This document shows, one piece after another, positions 23,001-32,377 of a stretch of 64,000 nucleotides of DNA. A model generated the notes under the pieces. That model had not been told where the DNA came from and did not search any database. It saw nothing but the letters and a program-made list of their open reading frames with translations. Source of the DNA: Pleurostoma richardsiae. Taxonomy: Eukaryota > Ascomycota > Sordariomycetes > Calosphaeriales > Pleurostomataceae. Location of the stretch: assembly GCA_030052745.1 (NCBI GenBank), contig JANBVO010000053.1, positions 124,001 to 188,000 on the forward strand, given 5' to 3'. Position 1 is the stretch's first letter. The number at the start of each line of letters is the position of its first letter. A program made the translations under genes and the position numbers.

Positions 23001-23914
23001 CCGCCGAAAGAAGAGGAGAGATTGTATCTCGATAGGTTACGGAAGAACATGCTCCTCACCCCAGGAGTGACCTTGGAAAGACTGGTGCAGTGGCCGCCGT
23101 CGCGACATTGAGGTGAATCAAGTAGCTAGAGTTCAGGGCATTTGAGTGATCTGCCGATCAGCATCTGAGAGGTTAGCCAGGGTCGTGCCGGCTTCTCCCC
23201 GGAGGATCGATCTTCGACGAGCCGAGACGGTACTTTGGGTTGCAGTATAGCGTGTATTCCGCATTGAAACAATGCATATGCGAAGATATATAGCACGGCG
23301 CTAAACTTCGTCATGGCTCTGGAGCAGGCATGCCTACACCTTGCAGTAGCAATAATTTGCCCGGCCGAGTCGCGCCGAGATCTCTCCATGAGCGCCCATC
23401 TCAGTACGATGTTGGCTCTCTGTCCTCGCCGATATAGGTAGCTTACATGCAGTATGATCAGGGCGTCGGGCACTGGACGTCAGCGATTCTCGCAGACACT
23501 CAGTTCGTCAACCTTCCTAGGCATGTGTGAGTATTTTCATGGCATAAGACAGTAAGTACCTGTCCGGAGATTCACAAGAGCCGCGACATATATTGTCGAC
23601 TACGTTCTAACCGAGTACGCTGTATACATGCCGTACACAAGCGGTTTTAAGGGACTGTGCAGCCCCGAGAAGCAAACTGTATACATGGCTTTGTTCCCCA
23701 ACGTCCGGCTTTACAGCCCTGGGTCATAAGATGTAGTGTCGTCCTCGAGTTGTCTGTTTGAGGAGTTCCTCGTGATCTCGAGTCGGAGAAAAGAAGCACT
23801 GCATATTCTGTTAGTAGCTGTCGTTGCTGGAAGGGCTTGGTAGATCTAGGCCTTTCATGTAAGGCACTCTGAGACATACTGGCTCCCTATAATGGACTTG
23901 GATGGGACCCCTAG
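20012..23914. other. Gene-poor region upstream of the zinc-cluster regulator
   Basis: This 3.9-kb stretch is lower in GC than the gene blocks and has no recognisable gene. Its left end is the promoter and leader of the regulator; a good donor sequence (AGGTGAGTACC on the minus strand, near 20758-20768) suggests a possible 5' UTR intron. A minus-strand frame of about 197 codons at 21287-21880 is the longest open stretch and has normal residue composition, but no motif I know. Nothing resembling a transposon or terminal repeat was seen. Confidence 0.45.
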
Positions 23915-24634
23915 CTATTCTGGTGGCTGGTCAGTGACGTCCCCTTCTCCATCCCGCCGCTTCTCCTCCTCCTCCTCCCTTCTCTTCCCCCAGAATCCCT
24001 TCCCATAGCTGACCAAGATCTCCTCCCCCTTCGCGATCCCCCCGCCACCATCCTTCCCCTTTCCCTTCCCCTTCCCGCCGCCCTTTGCTCCCCCCAGCAC
24101 CACATACACAGCCATGCACCTCTCCCTCCCATCCCACGCGTCCCGGAACTCGGCGTTCGTGCGCGCCCTCCCCGGCACCCCGCGGTAGTCGTTGACGAAC
24201 CGCGCCTCGCTGCCCGCTCGCGCCGCGTCCACCGCCACGTCCGCGCCCCCCGCGCTGTGGTCCAGCCACAGGTCGTAGTCGGACGAGGCGTGCCGCGCCG
24301 ACCCCGCCGGATGCACCTCGCCGAGGTAGCGCACGACGGGCATCCCTGGCTTGAGGTCCCGCGCGGCGAAGAGCCCGCGCTGGCCGCAGGCCGGGTGGGA
24401 GGGGTCGGTGATGGGCTGGATGCGCACGAGCGGGTTCGGCCCGGGACGGAGCAGCTCGGGCGGCAGGGTGGGGAGATCCTCGGCGACCGGGGCTGCGGAC
24501 GCTGACGGGCGGACCCGGAGGGCCTGGATCTGCGCCTTGGTGAGTTCCGGGGAGTACAGGGGCGAGGTGAGGAAAGTGATCTCGGGCGGCCAGTTTTTCG
24601 GCAAGGCGGTCTTCTGGTTTTGATGGCCGCCCAT
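23915..24634 (-). CDS. Small SET-domain protein
   Basis: Probable protein lysine methyltransferase-like protein of 239 residues in a single exon, starting at the ATG at 24634. The SET core begins near residue 70 (NPLVRIQPI), then the GLFAARDLKPGMPVVRYLGEV segment (first SET motif, SAM-pocket strand), YDLWLD, the segment ARFVNDYRGVPGRARTNAEF where typical SET proteins carry NHS..PN, then MAVYVVLG and GEEILVSYGKGFW in place of GEELTYDYG. A Gly/Lys repeat (four GK units with flanking glycines) sits as a loop between the last two strands, and a Glu/Arg-rich tail closes the protein. The atypical NDYRG core is known in a group of fungal SET proteins of unknown substrate, so methyltransferase activity is inferred, not assured. 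It stands alone, with 2.4 kb free upstream. Confidence 0.75.
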   Translation of the reverse strand: MGGHQNQKTALPKNWPPEITFLTSPLYSPELTKAQIQALRVRPSASAAPVAEDLPTLPPELLRPGPNPLVRIQPITDPSHPACGQRGLFAARDLKPGMPVVRYLGEVHPAGSARHASSDYDLWLDHSAGGADVAVDAARAGSEARFVNDYRGVPGRARTNAEFRDAWDGRERCMAVYVVLGGAKGGGKGKGKGKDGGGGIAKGEEILVSYGKGFWGKRREEEEEKRRDGEGDVTDQPPE

Positions 24635-27054
24635 GGTGCTCGGATGTTAACAGGTCGTCATGTCGTGGGAATATGTAGCACTCAGCCGTCCGAGGAAAAA
24701 TCGTTTACCGTGTGTCGTTCTGTAGATGGCTTCTGAGGATATTGTTGTGTGAATGTGAAGTGAGGAACTAGAATTGGTCAGACGCACGCGGCGCTAACAG
24801 CATATTACCTCCCGCGCTCTGAATTCTGTTAGACCACTCAGTTTCACTCTCCGACCCGACTGGTACACGAATTATAGTAATAAAAGACTCAATGACTTGA
24901 TTTATGCACACTCTTCTTATGATATCGACAGCTGCTCGACGCAACGAAGAGTTACTGCCCAGAAACTAAGCTGTGCCTCGAGTTGGGATATGGTAGAATC
25001 GGTATGTATGCCGCAATTCACCAGTTCCGATGAAGTCGGGGTCCACGCTCGCCTCAACTTTGTTCAAGCCCTCATGCCGTGCCGCTCCCATAATATCATA
25101 GCAGTCTATCTAGCGGACATCCATTCCCTCTCCAAGGATCCCATCTTGCCCCTAGCTTCCGTCCATTGGCCTTGTTGGTGTGCAGGAGTTTCTCGCCGAG
25201 GGTATCTCTAGCACCCCGCAAGCTTCCAAGCCCCTGACAGCATATTCGTTGCCTCTATCCCTTTTCTTTGCAATCTGTTGCGGTTCGTTTTGCTTGCTGC
25301 ACTTGGCCTAGGCGACTGTCCTAACGACCCGTCAGGGTCCAGAGTCGCGTTGAGAAGAAGGCTCAAGGAGATCAACTACGCTCTTCGCCGGCAGGTTGCG
25401 TATAGCCCAAAGCTCATCAGTGTAAGAGCTATAAGAACAACGAGTAGTGCAATGGCGACTTGTCCTCCTCCAGTAGGCCCGTTCGTTCTAGGCATAGTGA
25501 CAACAGAGGCTGTGGGCATAGTGCATGAGGGCCTGGTGGCCATTCCGTGAAAATAGATGAGGGAGGCAGGGGCACTGAAGCTCAGGCTTGAACTTCCTGT
25601 CGTGAGACAGTTGCCGAAATTCCTCTGGGGGAATATGATGCATTATATGGCATGCTGATGGATTTCCTAGGTGGTCTTGTTGTACGCGGAGCTCATCTTG
25701 GCAGTCTTGACGCGCAATGTCCTCAGTCAGATGTCACGAACGCCTTGATATTCAAGTGTGGCCGAAGTGATGAGATGGGAGTTGCCTGTCATATTTCAGG
25801 GGGAACCATATCTGAAGGTGCCTCTGGTATGTAATAAAAAAGCAACGCAGGCTTAAGCCAGGGTAAATCGACTCGTGGAAGATCGGGTCCTAGTGGGCTG
25901 AGTCTTGCGGATGACAATAGAGGCTTGAACTGCGGCAAAAATGGCGAGATGCCATTACCACTGACCCTCATATCCTGGGTTAGCCAGCCGGAGTTCTTTA
26001 TTACCCGTGCTGAAAGCCATTCAGGGGTCGTATGCACCGGCAGGCCGTGAATCATACTGAGAAGTGATATCCGCTCTTTGTTTTGTACACAGTTGGCTTG
26101 CTGTCGTGTTTCATCCTGCACAGTAGCGAATGATTCCAGGGTGACAGGTAATCATCTATCAGTCATCTGCCAAAGACAGAACAAAAGAAGTAGGTATCTT
26201 CGTTAGCTATGCTGTAATGTCCAAACTGATGTCTTCGCCAGCTCCCCCAGCTCGGTATTCCACCAGTTCGACAGTAACTCCGTTCTTCTACCACCTTCAG
26301 GAACGGACGATACGCTCTCCGAAGGTCCTCTCTTGTTCAACTACTCTTCGTTAATCCGTTTCTTTTTGCCCAGCCAGTCCAAGAGATGGGGTGGTTCTAT
26401 AATGACCACGAGAGCTTCATGTGCTAGGCCGGCAGTATTCAACATTTGTTGTTCCCTGTGCTTGATCCCCGGTTGTGCCCGGCTGACGAAGGCTGAGTGA
26501 TGTTCTTAACCATGCTGTGGAGGGCAGTCCGCCATAAACAACTAAGAAAGGCCCAAAAAAATTCAATCTCTCTGTCAAGGTAAACCAAAGAAAGGTAGCA
26601 CACCCTAAGCTCTGTCACAACCATCCGGACTAACGAGGAACAGGACTTCCCCAAAAAGACAACGCTTGTTGCTGGAGGCAACGTCCTGTAGCTGATTCGA
26701 ACCGACATGGTCATGAAGAGAGACTAAGCTAGATAAAATCTAGGACGTGCCCTCAGAGAATTGGCGAAGTGAGTGTAGGGATCATCGGGTTGCAGAATTG
26801 AGGCTCTGATGATGTTTCGATACTTTGTTCTCCCCACTCAATCGGTCCCTGGGAGCTTGTCGTACGGATGACGTCACTACCGATGATGAGCTCCTTGAGA
26901 TCAACTGAATGACACGCCGAACAACAAAAACAACCTCTGGCCAGTCTCTTATTGTGTCTATTTCCAATCTACCTTTGAAGTGCCTATTTTCTAATCCAAT
27001 TGGCATCCAACAAGTCTCTTTTACAGACGCACGATCCTTTACTGCTTCTCCAAG
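24635..27054. other. Intergenic region between divergent SET and small mitochondrial-type genes
   Basis: This 2.4-kb stretch has no recognisable gene. A minus-strand frame of 110 codons (25789-26121) and a plus-strand frame of 90 codons (25278-25550) have no motifs. It must include both promoters; no clear TATA element is seen close to either start codon. Confidence 0.45.
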
Positions 27055-27477
27055 ATGGCCTATCTCCAACCGCTCCGCTCTCTCCTGAGGACTCAGACTC
27101 CCTCTCTTGCACGCCGGATACCCGCCGCATCCGTCCCCGCCACCCGCAGCTATACCGGCACGGCGAGGTTGTTCGCCTACAAAGACGACCAGGACCGCAA
27201 CTCCCTGAAGCCCAAGACCACAGAGGAGACACAGAGCGGCACAGCCAGCGAGGCCGCGGCCCAGGACGAGGCGTTCGACTCCTCCAAGACGTCGCCGGAG
27301 GAGGAGAGAAGGAGTGCCAATCGCGATGGTAGCCCGCTTGAGGTCAGTGGCGCGAACCAGGGTGTCTCCAAGCCGCAGGGGGACAAGGATAAGGAGAAGG
27401 AGTGGCAGAAGGGCAGCACGAATAAGAAGAGCAGCCGCGGCGGGAGCCCGGAGAAGAGTGGAAAGCCGCCTATTTAG
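27055..27477 (+). CDS. Small probable mitochondrial protein, function unknown
   Basis: Single-exon gene of 140 residues; the ATG lies in a good context (CAAGATGG). The first 40 residues are rich in Arg, Ser, Ala and Leu with no acidic residue (MAYLQPLRSLLRTQTPSLAR, then RRIPAASVPATRSYT), a typical mitochondrial presequence. The rest is hydrophilic and probably disordered, rich in Lys, Glu, Ser and Gly, ending in SPEKSGKPPI. No catalytic motif or membrane segment is visible. Similar short proteins with a presequence and a charged disordered tail are widespread in Pezizomycotina without a known role. Its 3' end faces the RING gene 315 bp away. Confidence 0.7.
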   Translation: MAYLQPLRSLLRTQTPSLARRIPAASVPATRSYTGTARLFAYKDDQDRNSLKPKTTEETQSGTASEAAAQDEAFDSSKTSPEEERRSANRDGSPLEVSGANQGVSKPQGDKDKEKEWQKGSTNKKSSRGGSPEKSGKPPI

Positions 27478-27792
27478 TTGGCCCGGTGCAGACACTGCAG
27501 ATGGTGAGGTGATGAGGAGACAGACGACAGCAGACTGGATGGTGGTGGCATAAGCAGGCACCGACAGGGGCCCACGCCTATATTATATCATAAGAGGGAC
27601 AGGGCGACAGCTTTAGGAATCGAGCGAGAGGATGAATCGAATCATTCGACCTAATCCCATCACAAATGCTCAGAACGCCTCGTGCAAATACCGCCATTCC
27701 TGCGAACGGCTCCATTCGTGACCTCATCTTGCCTCCCAGTAGACCCCAATGCCGCTTCTCTTCAACGCATGAAAACCGATCAATTGTCGGCA
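27478..27792. other. Convergent intergenic region
   Basis: This is 315 bp between the stop codons of the small mitochondrial-type gene and the RING gene. It holds a TATATTATATCATAA stretch near 27579-27593 that could act in 3' end formation for the plus-strand gene. No gene is seen. Confidence 0.4.
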
Positions 27793-28483
27793 TTAGCTAT
27801 ACAAGCCGTCGTTGTAGTCCTCCTCATCATCGTCATCGACGGGTATCACCGGCTCCTTCTTCTTCGTCAGGTCCTTCCTGCACAGCGGGCACGTCCCCTT
27901 GCTCAGCAGCCACGGGCCGACGCACTCGAGGTCGAACCGGTGGCTGTGGTGGCACGGCAGCTCGACGACGAGGCAGTACTCGTCGTCCAGGTAGCGCTCC
28001 GCGCAGATGGGGCACGCCTCGTCCTGCCCGAGCCTCTTGCGCGGCACGCGGTCCAGCGAGTCCAGGTACTCCTGCGACACGCCCGGGACCGCCGCCGGCG
28101 GGTTGGCGATGTCGTCCTGCAACGCCTCGATCATGCCGCGCAGCAGCGACTCGTTGTCACCGGAGGGCGCGTCGCGCGCCAGGAGCTCCATCTGGTCCTG
28201 CACGAGGCGGAAGAGCGCCGCCATGTCGACGGGGGTGGCGGTCGCGTGCGGGTTGTTGTGGCCCTCCGGGGCGGAGAGGGGCGAGGAGGTCGAGATCTGG
28301 TGGAGGTGCGAGGTGAAGGAGGACATGTCGACCTGCCGCCGGCGCCGGTCGTCTGTCGGCTTGATGCCGTGCTCGACTGTGGTACTAGCTGTCAGTCACT
28401 GCAACCCATTGACGAGGAAACATGCGCCTAGACGGCGGTTTGCCAGATGGCGGGGTATACGTACTCTCGTATTGCGACGCCAT
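27793..28483 (-). CDS. RING-type zinc finger protein (probable E3 ubiquitin ligase)
   Basis: The protein has 200 residues in two exons: a 19-nt first exon 28483-28465 (MASQYE plus one base) and 28376-27793. The 88-nt intron joins the frame as MASQYEIEHGIKPTDDRRRR. The RING lies near residues 131-172: CPICAERYLDDEYC, then LPCHHSHRFDLEC, then PWLLSKGTCPLCRKDL. The ligand set reads as C-x2-C, C, H, then probably D (in HRFD) where His or Cys is usual, C, and C-x2-C. An acidic tail (VDDDDEEDYN) closes the protein. RING proteins recruit E2 enzymes; target and location are unknown. An ATG further in at 28326 is in frame, but the upstream exon gives a better N-terminus and an RRRR stretch. It is divergent from FMP52, with 867 bp between the start codons. 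Confidence 0.85.
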
Positions 28484-29350
28484 CGCCGGATCGATTTGAG
28501 GTTTCCTTCTCTTCTGGAGAGAATGGCACTGGTCGCAAATGTTATGAGGGCGTCATGCGCAGGTCTGAGAGGTGGTTGCGAACGAGGATAAGAACAGTGG
28601 TTGCGACTGCTTCAGGGTATCGGTGTTCTTTTCGAACTACTGTGACAGCCCACGAAGGCTGCAGTGCGAAGGTGTAAGCTGGCGGGTAATAGTGGGCCGC
28701 CTTGGCCAGGCACATCTGATGACGAGAACGGCATTTACGACTGTCTGCACGCACGGCCACGCCGGGAGCCAAGCAAGCGAGGACAGTCGGGCTCGGAGGA
28801 GCAATCACACCGCAAGGCGAAAACAAACTAACCGCAGCTGCTGTCCTCCGCCGGAGCAATGGCAACATCTGATACTGGCCTATTACTAAACCGCTTATTT
28901 TATGCTTGCAGCTTGATGGCTTGTTATCCTGCCATCCCGTCTCGCCCGACTTGGGGAACCATGACTAGTGCACTTTGCAAATGAATGAGAGCTCATAGCT
29001 TTGATGGATGCTAAATGGAGCGCCGGATGTGGATAACGTTATCCATTCCAGCTGCCTCGGAGCAAAGTCCACCCACCCACCCACCACCATGTGGCTCCCC
29101 AGCTGCCGTCTAGGGGAGAGGGAGCCTGGGGACTGACCTCATACTCCGTAGTTCCTGACGGTATAAAAGCCCGTGTGTTCGGTTTGACCTGTGACCTTAA
29201 TCAGGACATCTAGTCCGGCGTGTTTTAACCACTCCTCCAGCCCCCGAACAATCCTACAGCTATTCAGAGGACTCTAACACCCTGAAGACATACCTAAATT
29301 AGAAACAAAATACCTTTGACAGAAGCACCAAAACATCACCCGAGCTCGCA
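28484..29350. other. Divergent promoter region (RING / FMP52)
   Basis: This 867-bp region lies between two start codons. A perfect WGATAR-free TATA element lies at 29162-29168 for the FMP52 side. CCCA repeats occur near 29071-29087, just before it. No open frame of note is present. Confidence 0.5.
29162..29168 (+). promoter_or_regulatory. TATA box of FMP52
   Basis: TATAAAA lies 183 bp upstream of the FMP52 start codon, leaving room for a leader of about 150 nt. It is the clearest plus-strand TATA element in this interval. Confidence 0.55.
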
Positions 29351-30055
29351 ATGGCCACCGCAGCAGTCTTCGGCAGCACCGGCCTCGTCGGATCGCACAT
29401 CCTCCAGAGCCTCCTCTCCACCGACGCCGTCTCGGCTGTGCAGACCATCTCGCGCCGCGCCCCCGAGGCCGCCTCCTCCGCGAACAGCGCCAAGCTGCAC
29501 ACCGTCGTCGACGCCGACAACTCCACCTGGGCGTCCAAGCTCGCCTCGCTGCAGCCCAAGCCCTCCATCGTGCTCTCCGCGCTGGGCACGACCCGCGCTG
29601 ACGCCGGCTCCATCGAGGCGCAGTGGAAGATCGACCACGACCTCAACGTCGACATCGCCAAGGCGGCCAAGGAGGCCGGCGTGCGCACCTTCGTCTTCAT
29701 TTCCAGCGCGGGCACGCGCGGACTCGTCTCTGGGGCGGTGCCCTACAGCAAGATGAAGGTGGGCGTCGAGGACAGCATCAAGGAGCTCGGCTTCGAGCAC
29801 GCCGTCATCGTGCGCCCGGGTCTGATCCTCGGGCAGCGCGAGCGGCCCAAGACGCCGTGGGTGGTCGCCTTCGTCAAGGGCTTGGGGAGGATCAGCCAGG
29901 TGGTGCAGGACAAGATCGGCCAGGAGGGTGAGGAGATCGGCAGGGCGGCCGTGAAGGCGGCGCTGCTGGCCGATGAAGGGAAGGCGCCCAGCAACTACTG
30001 GATCCTGGATGGGAATGATATCGTGAAGCTTGGAAGGGTGGAGAAGACGGAATAA
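29351..30055 (+). CDS. fmp52: FMP52 mitochondrial outer-membrane NAD(P)-binding protein
   Basis: Atypical short-chain-dehydrogenase-fold protein of 234 residues without introns, the usual length for the family (yeast Fmp52 is near 230). It opens with the dinucleotide-binding motif GSTGLVGSHI (GxxGxxG, residues 8-14). It continues with VLSALGTTRADAGS, FVFISSAGTRG, the YSKMKVGVED segment that supplies the Tyr-x3-Lys-like pair, and VRPGLILGQRE, all typical of the FMP52/HTATIP2 (CC3/TIP30) group. Yeast Fmp52 is found in the outer mitochondrial membrane; its reaction is not known. The start codon follows a TATA element by 183 bp. The next gene, FMN1, reads in the same direction 1.2 kb on. Confidence 0.93.
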   Translation: MATAAVFGSTGLVGSHILQSLLSTDAVSAVQTISRRAPEAASSANSAKLHTVVDADNSTWASKLASLQPKPSIVLSALGTTRADAGSIEAQWKIDHDLNVDIAKAAKEAGVRTFVFISSAGTRGLVSGAVPYSKMKVGVEDSIKELGFEHAVIVRPGLILGQRERPKTPWVVAFVKGLGRISQVVQDKIGQEGEEIGRAAVKAALLADEGKAPSNYWILDGNDIVKLGRVEKTE

Positions 30056-31280
30056 GGGGAAATGACGAGAATGAGTGGTCTGGGAGGTACTTCAGGGGAC
30101 ACCGCTGGAAAGTACCAAGAGACGATCATCCCCTGAGAGGACTGAGGGAGGCGCCGTATGCTAGGAAAGAGACAGGATGGCGTTTTCGGTTGGCTTCTGG
30201 GCACAATCCTTTCTTTTTCTTGCATTGCCCCTTTTGCTTGTTTCCAGAGATACCTTAGTGACAATGAGCTGTAAGTAGGAGACGGCATAGTCGGATGTTG
30301 CAGAGACGTGACTACCATGGGCAATGGATCTTCGAGTCTTCGGTCAACTTGTTACACTAAACTACCCAACGTGAGACAAACGTGATGATCCCGTAGGATG
30401 CGTCACTCCATCTCTCTCACGTGGCACCGGGGAGATATCTGGGGCGAGGAGGTCGAACGGTCCATGTCTCGGGATCGCCCTCTCACTGTGCAACCACACG
30501 GCGGACGGGGATTTCCTGTGAACAGGACTGAGATACAGGCCGGAAACCTGAACATTGCTACACCACCTCCTTCTGCACCCTAGGGTCAGTAACCCTTAAA
30601 GACAGACTTCACATGAGAACTGTGGTCCACACCTTGGCCAGAGTCCCGGCCTTGTCTGCACTTGCATGTCACCCTCAGCCAGCACCTTGCACCTTGCATG
30701 GCCGCCAGTCAGGCGGGCCCGGCGTTGCACAGAGACAAGCTCGTGCGATCTCAGGAAGAGCACGAACAGACAGACAGCCAAGTGAAGTTGAAGTTGATCG
30801 ATCTCCCAAGACATAAGACGGCACTAGCATTGTGTCAGCACCTTGATTCCCTCGTGAGGCCCCATGTCGACCAATCGGCGTCTTCAACGCCGTGCTTACA
30901 CGCCTTCTCCCGTCCAGGGTCCCGACAAAGTGGATCGCACCCGATGTCGAGATGCCCCACCATCACCGAAACCCCGCGAAACATCTCTCTCACTTCGGTG
31001 CGCCTGCTGCTGCTGCCTTATCCTCACTTCACCTTGTCCTCTACAGCCTGTGAATTCTGATCTTTCTCTTTTCCTATAGTGTATCTGCCTCCGTGTCGCA
31101 AACGGATTTTCAATTAGACGAGTGAGCACCATGAAAAATACAACTCCAAATCTCAAGGATCTCCGCGCTGACATATATGCAGACACACAGCATATAACCT
31201 CTCACTAGCCCACCCATCTCTCATCTCGCAGGATCGCCGTCGCCGTACTGCTGTCCTCCTGTCCCACCTGACACATCACG
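30056..31280. other. Intergenic region between FMP52 and FMN1
   Basis: This 1.2-kb stretch has no recognisable gene: the 3' UTR of FMP52 on the left, the promoter and leader of FMN1 on the right. Short frames of 60-130 codons overlap on both strands and lack motifs. Confidence 0.5.
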
Positions 31281-31924
31281 ATGGGCAGCAGCGCAAGGCC
31301 TCTCATAGTGGGGTCCGACTCCGGCCCGGAGCCTCCCTTCCCGCTGCGCATGGAGGGCAAGGTGATATCTGGGTTCGGTCGCGGATCCAAAGAGGTGAGT
31401 AAACCCCCGTCTTCGGTAGCAAGACCCGTCACTGACACCAAAACCAGCTGGGCATCCCGACCGCCAACCTGCCCGTGGACGCCTCAGTCACCCCCTGGAT
31501 CGCCGACATCCGGTCGGGCGTCTACTTCGGCTGGGCCGCCCTCGACCTGCCCGCCGCGCACCCGGACCACCGCCCCAGCGCCGCCTCCTCCTTCACCGTC
31601 TTCCCCATGGTCATGTCCATCGGCTACAACCCCTTCTACAAGAACGAGGTGCGCAGCGCCGAGGTGCACGTGCTGCACCGCTTCGGCGGCGACTTCTACG
31701 GCGCCACCATGCGCCTGCTCGTCCTCGGCTTCATCCGCGAGGAGAGGGACTACAGCGGCCTCGAGGCCCTCATCGAGGACATCAACTTCGATTGCGACGT
31801 CGCGCGGCGGAGCCTGGACCGCGAGGCGTGGAAGCCCAGGGACGTGGAGGTGGTCATGGGCGAGACGGACCCCAGCGCGGAGAAGGTCCGGGGCAAGCTG
31901 GACTGCGCGTGGCTCGTGAGTTAG
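31281..31924 (+). CDS. FMN1: Riboflavin kinase (FMN1)
   Basis: Phosphorylates riboflavin with ATP to make FMN, the first step to flavin cofactors. The protein has 196 residues in two exons, 31281-31394 and 31448-31924, with a 53-nt phase-0 intron. Family signatures appear in order: [20 protein letters not shown] (residues 28-47, nucleotide-binding loop, with the intron inside it after SKE), SGVYFGWA, MSIGYNPFYKNEVRSAEVHV (metal, flavin and catalytic Glu region), and FGGDFYGATMRLLVLGFIREE. Length matches eukaryotic riboflavin kinases. A Pro/Ala-rich insert (LPAAHPDHRPSAASSF) lengthens one loop. Yeast Fmn1 is found at microsomes and mitochondria; nothing here decides location. It is convergent with acuK. 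Confidence 0.95.
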
Positions 31925-32377
31925 ACGGGGTGGGCAGCTTAAGACGTTGGAGATCCGGGCTGTCCCTGGTTGGCGGAGTTCACTTTCGACCGGCTGACGA
32001 GGCACGACTTCCTGCGACAGGAGGACCGTCTCGTTTATTCCTCGGGAAGTTTCTTGTATCACGGTCGTCGAGTAAAGGTAGACAGACTATAGACACCTTG
32101 GAGTGATCGGGAATGCGACTTATTCAACATAGACAAGATAACGGGTATATAGTTTCCCTATATGCAAAAGGGCCGCCCATTGCGATTACTACTGATGGGT
32201 AGAGCGCGGAAAAAGAAGGTCCGCTTGCTCGATATCTCCGACAGAGAGAGCATGTAGAAACGGCAAAGAAGGTATCCCGAGACGCCAGTCCGGTCCGCAG
32301 AACACCAGCCCCATGCCCAGGGAGCACCGCTCCCGATAGCTTTTTGTACCATACCTGTTTTCCGTCCAGAAATGCAC
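31925..32377. other. Convergent intergenic region (FMN1 / acuK)
   Basis: This 453-bp region lies between two stop codons and presumably holds both 3' UTRs. No gene or strong signal was seen. Confidence 0.45.

Noticed and set aside
24257-24623. Plus-strand frames opposite the SET gene
   Set aside because: Antisense shadows of a GC-rich exon; Gly/Arg/Val-rich with no motif.
27666-28591. Plus-strand open frames of 190-250 codons opposite the RING gene
   Set aside because: Low-complexity Arg/Ser/Ala-rich translations opposite a clearly conserved RING protein; a codon-bias shadow.
31281-31919. Unspliced 212-codon frame starting at the FMN1 start codon, and a minus-strand frame at 31484-32062
   Set aside because: The first reads through the FMN1 intron into a Pro/Ser/Arg-rich wrong frame; the second is the antisense shadow of exon 2. 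The spliced FMN1 model explains all conserved motifs.
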